Source: Planctomycetaceae bacterium
Lineage (GTDB): Bacteria > Planctomycetota > Planctomycetia > Pirellulales > Thermoguttaceae
Reading direction: 5' to 3'
DNA: 10,052 nt
Assembly (NCBI GenBank): GCA_003532715.1
Contig: DOEZ01000370.1
Span: forward strand, 1,744-11,795
The translations under genes and the position numbers were made by a program. Below, piece after piece: positions 5,431-10,052 of the stretch (the first letter of the stretch is position 1; each line of letters begins with the position of its first letter). Below the pieces are notes generated by a model. The model was given only the letters and a program-made list of their open reading frames with translations, ran no database searches and was not told where the DNA came from.

Positions 5431-6955
5431 AGCGAAGAGCCTCCACGGGATGCAGCAGGGCCGCCCGCAACGCCGGCAGGATGCTGGAGAGTACGGCGAT
5501 TCCCAACGCGCCGAGCACGATCCAGGCGATGGTCCAGGGATTGACGATCGTCGGAATCTTGTAGAAGTAGTAGATGCTCGGATCGAACAACGGCTTTCCG
5601 GTCAACTCGCCGAGCCAATCGGCGATCTCGTTGATGTTGTGGACGAAAGCCAGCCCCAAGACCATTCCAACGCCCGAGCCGACAATCCCCAGCGACAATC
5701 CGTAGCCGAGGAAGATGCCCATGATGCCGGCTCGCGAAGCGCCGAGCGACTTGAGGATGCCGATGTCGCGGGTCTTCTCGACGACGATCATCAGAAAGAT
5801 GGCCAAAATGCCGAAACCGGCCACCGCGATGATAAAGAACAACAGGATGTTGAGGATGGCGATTTCCATGTACACCGCCGAGAGCAGCGGGCCTTGCTTG
5901 TCCTGCCACGTCGAAACAATGAAATGCGTCGAGGCGAACGCTTTTTGGAGCCGATTACGGACCTCGACGCCGTCGGCGCCCGGTTTGAGCTTGATCTGAA
6001 TCTGGTTGACCATGCCGACGCCGGTCGTCGGGTCGATCATCCCGCGCATCTGCTGGAGCTTGTCGATGGGCACGAAGACCAGTTGCGAGTCGTATTCGCT
6101 CATCTTGCTCTCGTACAGGTCGACGACCGTGAACGTCTTGGTTTGAAACTTGGGCGGTTCGCCGGCGGTCGCGGTCGTCAACCGGATGTCGTCGCCCGGC
6201 ATAAGCATGAAGTGGTCGAGTCCCTGTTCGTCGCGATAGCCGACCGCCAAGGCCATGCCGAGAACCACGCCGTCGTACTGATCCTTGGCCGGATCGAAGA
6301 CGACCTCGGGCTCTTCGGCGCGAACGGCCGCGAACGGATCGGCGGGCAAATTGTCTGCCGACCCGGTCCGCGGTTGTCTCTGTTCCTCTAAATCGCGGCG
6401 AACCGTCTCGGCCTTGGCCCAGTCGGCCCAGCGACGACGGTATTCCCAGCCGGCGATGGCCATTTGTTCGCGTGGTTTCGCGTCGCTGCCCGCCTGATGG
6501 TCGAGCGTGTCATAGCCGCCGTGGCGAAGCTCGAAGCTGGGGTGTTTTCGGTTTTCGGGGTGCTGCAAATACTTGCAGAAGGCGCTGACCTCGCCCTGGG
6601 TTGCCGCGTCGACGCCGACCAACTGAATGGGCCGATGGTGCGACTCGCCGCCGGCGCGGAAGGTCAGCAGCGCGGGGACGACCACGGTGGCCGTCATGGC
6701 CTCGACCTGGTCGCCCGCTACCTCCCTGATCTTGTCCATTTTCTCCTGGGGATCGGAGAATCCGTTGTAGTTTCGCGATTCGAGCACGACGTCCGAGAGA
6801 ATGCCGTGGAGCCGGTTGTGCATCTCGCTGACAAAGCCCGACATCACGCTATTGACCACGATCATGGTGGCCACGCCCAGCATGACGCTCACGATCGAAA
6901 CCAGGGCAATGTACCGCGTGCGGAGATAGCGCCAGCAAATGAGAAATTTGTACAT
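5423..6955 (-). CDS. LolC/LolE-type FtsX-family ABC permease
   Basis: This encodes 510 residues of an inner-membrane permease with the four-helix MacB/LolC layout: helix 1 at about 15-38, a large periplasmic domain to about 360, then helices at 363-391, 411-437 and 474-497. The block VVEKTRDIGILKSLGAS (391-407) is the cytoplasmic coupling region typical of FtsX domains, and the ending HPVEALRYE is also typical. GVVLGMALAVGY and the following MPGDDIRLTT (229-262) match the LolC/E periplasmic domain. E. coli LolC and LolE are about 400-415 residues. The excess is mainly a charged, Pro/Arg/Glu-rich insertion at roughly 120-225. Only one permease gene is present, so a homodimer (LolF-like) is likely. 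GGAGG at 6965-6969 supports the ATG. The gene lies 25 bases after lysS and overlaps lolD. Another exported substrate is possible. Confidence 0.88.
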   Translation of the reverse strand: MYKFLICWRYLRTRYIALVSIVSVMLGVATMIVVNSVMSGFVSEMHNRLHGILSDVVLESRNYNGFSDPQEKMDKIREVAGDQVEAMTATVVVPALLTFRAGGESHHRPIQLVGVDAATQGEVSAFCKYLQHPENRKHPSFELRHGGYDTLDHQAGSDAKPREQMAIAGWEYRRRWADWAKAETVRRDLEEQRQPRTGSADNLPADPFAAVRAEEPEVVFDPAKDQYDGVVLGMALAVGYRDEQGLDHFMLMPGDDIRLTTATAGEPPKFQTKTFTVVDLYESKMSEYDSQLVFVPIDKLQQMRGMIDPTTGVGMVNQIQIKLKPGADGVEVRNRLQKAFASTHFIVSTWQDKQGPLLSAVYMEIAILNILLFFIIAVAGFGILAIFLMIVVEKTRDIGILKSLGASRAGIMGIFLGYGLSLGIVGSGVGMVLGLAFVHNINEIADWLGELTGKPLFDPSIYYFYKIPTIVNPWTIAWIVLGALGIAVLSSILPALRAALLHPVEALRYE

Positions 6956-6980
6956 CCGTGTTTTCCTCCGGAAGCGATTG

Positions 6981-8519
6981 CTACTCGACCTCGGGTCGCA
7001 GCAGTGGGAACAGAATCACCTCGCGAATCGTCGTGGCGCCGGTCAGCAGCATGACCAGCCGGTCGATGCCCACGCCCAGCCCGCCGGCCGGCGGCATTCC
7101 ATGACGCAACGCCCGCAGAAAGTCGCGGTCCATCTTGGCCATCGATTCTTCCTCGGGCAGGCCGTCCAACTGGCGGCTGAACAGTTCTTCCTGCAAGTCC
7201 GGGTTGTTCAGCTCGGTATAGGCGTTGGCCAATTCCATGCCTTCGATGAAAAGCTCGAATCGCTCGGCAATCGCCGGGTCGCCCGCCTTGCGCTTGGTCA
7301 AGGGGCAGATGCTGGCCGGATAGTCGTAAACGAAGACGGGCCCTTTCAGCGCGTCCTCGACCTTCGCCTCGAACAATTCGTTCTTAACCACGTCGATGTG
7401 CTTGTTACGTTGGGCGAAACCGATTTGTTCGGCCAGCGCGCGGATGCCCGGCTCGTCGTCGGCCGCCACCCCGGTATGTTCGGCGAACAACTCGTTGTAG
7501 GTCTTTCGCTGAAAGGGAGGCGTGAAGTCGATCTCGACGTCGCCCCAAGCGAGTTTGAACGGCTGGCCGGTCGCCTCAATCGCCTCGACGATGATCCGCT
7601 CGGTCAGGTCCATCATCGTCTCGTAGTTGCCGTAGGCCTGATAGATCTCGAGCATGGTGAATTCGGGATTGTGCCGAGCGTCGATTCCCTCGTTGCGGTA
7701 AACGCGACCCAACTCGTAAACCCGCTCGATCCCGCCGACCAACAGCCGCTTGAGGTGTAGTTCCAGCGCGATCCGCAGGAACAGGTCGATGTCCAGCGCG
7801 TTGTGGTGGGTAATGAACGGTCGCGCGGCCGCACCGCCGGCGATGGCGTGGAGCGTCGGGCCCTCGACCTCGACGAAATCCTGGCGGGCCAACGTGTTGC
7901 GGATCGACTGCACGATCTTGGTCCGTTTCAGCGCTCGTTCCAACGATCCGTCGGTGTGGATCAAATCGAGATAACGCCGGCGCTGTCGAAGCTCCGGGTC
8001 GGTCAGCCCTTTGTGCTTGGCCGGGGGCGTTTCGATCGACTTGCACAGAAAGTGCAGTTGCTCGACGAAAATGGTCAACTCGCCGGTTCGCGTGTTGCGC
8101 AGTTCTCCGTCGACCCCGATGATGTCGCCCAGGTCGAGATGCTGGGCCAACTCCCAATCCTGCTCGCGGACCTGGTTCTTGCCGACAAAGAGCTGGATTT
8201 GCCCGGTCCAGTCGCGGATGTCCATGAAGATGAGCTTGCCCTTCTTGCGCCGCAAGAAGATGCGGCCAGCCGCGCGGATTTTGGGGCCGTGCTGTTCCGG
8301 TGGCGTGCCCGTTGCACAGTCCCCGGCCGGCTCGACGACAATCTCGCTCTGCTTGGCTCGGATAGCGCCGATGGACAAATGGCCGTCGAAACGGCTTCCC
8401 CAAGGATCGATGCCCATGGCCTCGATCTTGCGGAGCTTCTCGCGGCGCGAGGCTTCCAGCATCTCGCCGCCGACAAGCCTCTCTTGATCGTTTTCTAGTG
8501 GGTCGTTTGGTTCGGTCAT
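6981..8519 (-). CDS. lysS: Lysyl-tRNA synthetase, class II
   Basis: This encodes 512 residues, the usual bacterial length (E. coli about 505). It charges tRNA-Lys with lysine using ATP, in the cytoplasm. The N-terminal part to about 160 is the OB-fold anticodon-binding domain (IRAAGRIFLRRKKGKLIFMDI...). The catalytic domain carries motif 1 around 213-224 (DFVEVEGPTLH), the family block IAGGAAARPFITHHNALD (226-243), motif 2 at 272-293 (RVYRNEGIDARHNPEFTM, Arg275) and motif 3 GGLGVGIDRLVMLLTG (479-494). The lysine-pocket segment FIEGMELANAYTELNNP (424-440) is intact. LRIALELHLK (248-257) has Leu where many homologues have Pro. The ATG at 8519 lacks a close Shine-Dalgarno, but the protein aligns from here without excess. 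It lies 141 bases after the DUF368 gene and 25 before the permease gene. Confidence 0.97.
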   Translation of the reverse strand: MTEPNDPLENDQERLVGGEMLEASRREKLRKIEAMGIDPWGSRFDGHLSIGAIRAKQSEIVVEPAGDCATGTPPEQHGPKIRAAGRIFLRRKKGKLIFMDIRDWTGQIQLFVGKNQVREQDWELAQHLDLGDIIGVDGELRNTRTGELTIFVEQLHFLCKSIETPPAKHKGLTDPELRQRRRYLDLIHTDGSLERALKRTKIVQSIRNTLARQDFVEVEGPTLHAIAGGAAARPFITHHNALDIDLFLRIALELHLKRLLVGGIERVYELGRVYRNEGIDARHNPEFTMLEIYQAYGNYETMMDLTERIIVEAIEATGQPFKLAWGDVEIDFTPPFQRKTYNELFAEHTGVAADDEPGIRALAEQIGFAQRNKHIDVVKNELFEAKVEDALKGPVFVYDYPASICPLTKRKAGDPAIAERFELFIEGMELANAYTELNNPDLQEELFSRQLDGLPEEESMAKMDRDFLRALRHGMPPAGGLGVGIDRLVMLLTGATTIREVILFPLLRPEVE

Positions 8520-8645
8520 GGACTCAGCCAGGGTGCGTCTCTCGCGATGTGGAATAAGATACGGAATTGAGCCATTTTAGTGAAACCCGAGTGGGGGTCA
8601 ATGTCAGGTTCTCCCCATTCCCGGGAGGATCCATGCGGCTGGACT
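8520..8645 (-). other. Spacer between the DUF368 gene and lysS
   Basis: This 126-base stretch has no gene. It contains a weak hairpin, TGGGG (8592-8596) with CCCCA (8613-8617), around a GTCAATGTCAGGTTCT core. The core resembles the 'GGTCAGGTTCTC' half-sites of dispersed palindromes I recall from planctomycete genomes. There is no strong Shine-Dalgarno directly before the lysS ATG and no clear promoter, so lysS may be read from the upstream gene's transcript. Confidence 0.35.
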
Positions 8646-8680
8646 GGCGGAAAAAGCGGCTTACGCATCGGTTTTCCGCC
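8646..8680 (-). terminator. Stem-loop overlapping the stop codon of the DUF368 gene
   Basis: GGCGGAAAA (8646-8654) is perfectly complementary to TTTTCCGCC (8672-8680), a 9-bp stem with a 17-base loop that includes the TAA stop (8661-8663). The last coding bases therefore form one arm. There is no U-tract beyond the stem in the minus direction, so termination would be partial at best. An attenuating or stabilising hairpin between the DUF368 gene and lysS is possible. Confidence 0.4.
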
Positions 8681-9626
8681 CAGTTTCGTCCTGCCGACTC
8701 CGCGAAAACCGGTCCAGCAGCAATACGAAGACGATCGCGGCAACGATCAAAGCCACGACCAGCCAGAACGTACCGTCCAGCCGGGTCGGCAGCACATTGG
8801 CGTACTGCTGGTGCTTGAAATCGATGACCGCCTGGTCCGGTGGCAGGTCTTTGAACGGCCACAGTCTGCGGAGCGAACCGACCATGAAGCCACCGAGCAC
8901 GGCCATCGTGGCCGCGTGATGGCGGCTCAAGAGCCAACGCAATACCTTGCTGAACGACAGCAGGCCAACCACGCAACCGCATGCAAAAACGGCCAGCGTC
9001 AGCACATGCTCGCCGGTCACATTGCCGTGAACCAACTCGGTGATAATGCCCGTCACGTCGAAATACTTGCCCATGATCAGAAGGATGAACGCGCCGCTGA
9101 TGCCGGGCAAAATCATGGCACAAATGGCCACGATGCCACACAGAAACAGGTACCCGTAGCCGTCGACGCCCTCCGAAATCGGCTGCCCCACCAACCAGTA
9201 GGCGAAAATGACGCCAATGACGGCCAACGCCACATTGAACGCATTCCAATGTTCGACCATGCGGGCCACCAGCAGGCTCGAGGCGACGATCAGACCAAAG
9301 AAGACGGCCAAGGTCGGCTGGGGGTGGTGGTCGATCAGGTACGTCATTAGGGTGGCCAGGCTGGCAATTCCCAGCAGAATGCCGGTCCCCAGGGTAACCA
9401 AAAACCGCAGATCGACGTGGGCCGCCGCATCGAGCCAGTGACGCCGGCGCACGAGGTCGACCAGTTCGGTGTCCACGTGGCTGATGGCCGTTACCAGTCG
9501 CTCGTAGATGCCTAGAATCAAGGCCATCGTACCGCCGGAAACGCCCGGGATTATGTCGGCACCACCCATCAGGAAACCTCGACAGACCTGTAAAAGGTCG
9601 GCGGAACGCAGGGGCTGGCGCTTCAT
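8661..9626 (-). CDS. popT: DUF368 (PopT-type) polyprenyl-phosphate translocase
   Basis: This encodes 321 residues, most of them membrane-spanning, with hydrophobic segments near 75-97, 104-123, 130-146, 158-185, 207-225, 238-251 and 286-305. Two related motifs, GGADIIPGVSGGT (21-33) and MILPGISGAFILLIMGKY (171-188), mark the internal two-fold repeat of the DUF368 family. Family members were reported (about 2022) to return undecaprenyl phosphate from the outer to the inner face of the membrane, so that it can carry new wall or O-antigen units; DedA proteins do the same job. That function is transferred by family, not shown here. CGAGG (GAGG at 9632-9635) sits five bases before the ATG and fixes the start. 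It is the first visible gene of the minus-strand cluster. The Arg/Asp-rich C-terminal tail (306-321) is probably cytoplasmic. Confidence 0.9.
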   Translation of the reverse strand: MKRQPLRSADLLQVCRGFLMGGADIIPGVSGGTMALILGIYERLVTAISHVDTELVDLVRRRHWLDAAAHVDLRFLVTLGTGILLGIASLATLMTYLIDHHPQPTLAVFFGLIVASSLLVARMVEHWNAFNVALAVIGVIFAYWLVGQPISEGVDGYGYLFLCGIVAICAMILPGISGAFILLIMGKYFDVTGIITELVHGNVTGEHVLTLAVFACGCVVGLLSFSKVLRWLLSRHHAATMAVLGGFMVGSLRRLWPFKDLPPDQAVIDFKHQQYANVLPTRLDGTFWLVVALIVAAIVFVLLLDRFSRSRQDETGRKTDA

Positions 9627-10052
9627 CTGAACCTCGGTCTAGAACAAAACGTTCCGGCGAAGATCGTCGGGCAAGACGCGTCGCGCCGAAGAGTCGGCAT
9701 TCTAATTCCCATTGTCGAACAGCGGAAGAGAGCCAACGTGTCGCATGACCCCTATTGCCCAAATACCCGAATTGAAGCAAATTGTCGCAACCTCACGTTC
9801 CTTGTCCTTCGCTCATATACCTCACACCATCGGTTCGCAATTCGCCTTTTGGTAGTGCGCAGGGCAAGAATACCCGTTTTTCCACGAAATCGGCTACTTC
9901 CAAGGTTGACGGGAAAGAGGGTGGTCGATAGAATTCCGTGGTCCTATTGGGCCGTTTCCCTACCCGAAAGAATGGCATTTTGGCGAAGCATCAATGGGCA
10001 CAACACGATAAGGAACCGGTCCGGATGTTAATCCGCCGTTCGACGGCGGGTG
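9627..10052. other. Gene-free upstream region of the minus-strand cluster
   Basis: Beyond the ribosome site at 9632-9635, no frame here looks like a protein. The cluster's promoter should lie here. A TAGAAT (minus strand, 9699-9704) is a fair -10 box 73 bases from the DUF368 gene's start, but no matching -35 is seen. No tRNA fold or riboswitch was recognised. An ATG at 10026 on the plus strand opens a frame running off the edge and cannot be judged. Confidence 0.5.
10033..10049. repeat. Tight 7-bp hairpin at the right edge
   Basis: CCGCCGT (10033-10039) pairs perfectly with ACGGCGG (10043-10049) around a TCG loop, and could be extended by one T-G and one A-T pair. It may be the end of a transcript arriving from beyond the right edge, or part of a coding start. 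There is no T-run on either side within view. Confidence 0.4.

Noticed and set aside
5450..6391. 313-codon open frame on the plus strand
   Set aside because: It is antisense to the permease gene and rich in Asp/Arg/Gln, as expected from the complement of hydrophobic codons.
6939..7760. 273-codon open frame on the plus strand
   Set aside because: It is antisense to lysS, which has all its class II motifs.
8524..9780. 418-codon open frame on the minus strand
   Set aside because: It covers the DUF368 gene in another frame and is Arg/Pro/His-rich with no membrane pattern, whereas the DUF368 frame has family motifs and a ribosome site.
9738..10031. 97-codon plus-strand frame near the right edge
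   Set aside because: It has no Shine-Dalgarno, no recognisable domain and an Arg-rich random composition.
1..10052. CRISPR array, tRNA/rRNA genes, transposase, toxin-antitoxin or phage genes
   Set aside because: No regularly spaced repeats, no cloverleaf with a GGTTCGAATC-like arm, and no matching protein motifs were seen on either strand.

Overview
The window looks like chromosomal DNA of a planctomycete, probably of the Pirellulales type. This rests on the high G+C content, the kinds of genes present, a small acidic protein with a Pro-Leu-Trp-His-Pro motif, and intergenic palindromes built on GGTGGG...CCCACC. The phylum assignment is inference from sequence character, not a database match.

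Left part (1-3265) is loosely packed. A secreted glycoside hydrolase of the DUF2961/GH172 family runs off the left edge on the minus strand. It has a clear signal peptide and Shine-Dalgarno site, and a perfect TATAAT box 48 bases upstream. A perfect 20-bp inverted repeat lies between it and a divergent class I SAM-dependent methyltransferase (plus strand). A hairpin 3 bases after the methyltransferase stop and a second GGTGGG-type palindrome follow. Next is a small 71-aa minus-strand gene of unknown function, with an 11-bp stem-loop after its stop and a plausible promoter in an AT-rich patch. About 490 bases with no convincing gene come after that.

Middle and right part (3266-9626) is compact and housekeeping-like. 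A plus-strand yjbQ/UPF0047 gene ends seven bases from the end of a minus-strand cluster. In transcription order the cluster is: a DUF368 (PopT-type) polyprenyl-phosphate translocase, class II lysyl-tRNA synthetase (lysS), a LolC/LolE-type FtsX-family permease, its LolD-type ATPase (8-bp gene overlap), and a branched-chain aminotransferase (ilvE). The permease and ATPase form one ABC system that probably extracts lipoprotein from the inner membrane, or exports a related substrate. The DUF368 protein probably recycles the lipid carrier for envelope polymer synthesis. lysS and ilvE are general metabolism. The 34-base gap between lolD and ilvE is almost entirely a G-quadruplex motif on the template strand.

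The last 426 bases hold no gene I can support and presumably include the promoter of the minus-strand cluster.

I see no clear new defence, mobile or biosynthetic system. The most useful second looks are the G-quadruplex spacer before ilvE, the palindromes flanking the methyltransferase, the small conserved-looking gene, and the atypical Lol proteins (a ~100-residue insertion in the permease and a 50-residue N-terminal extension on the ATPase).
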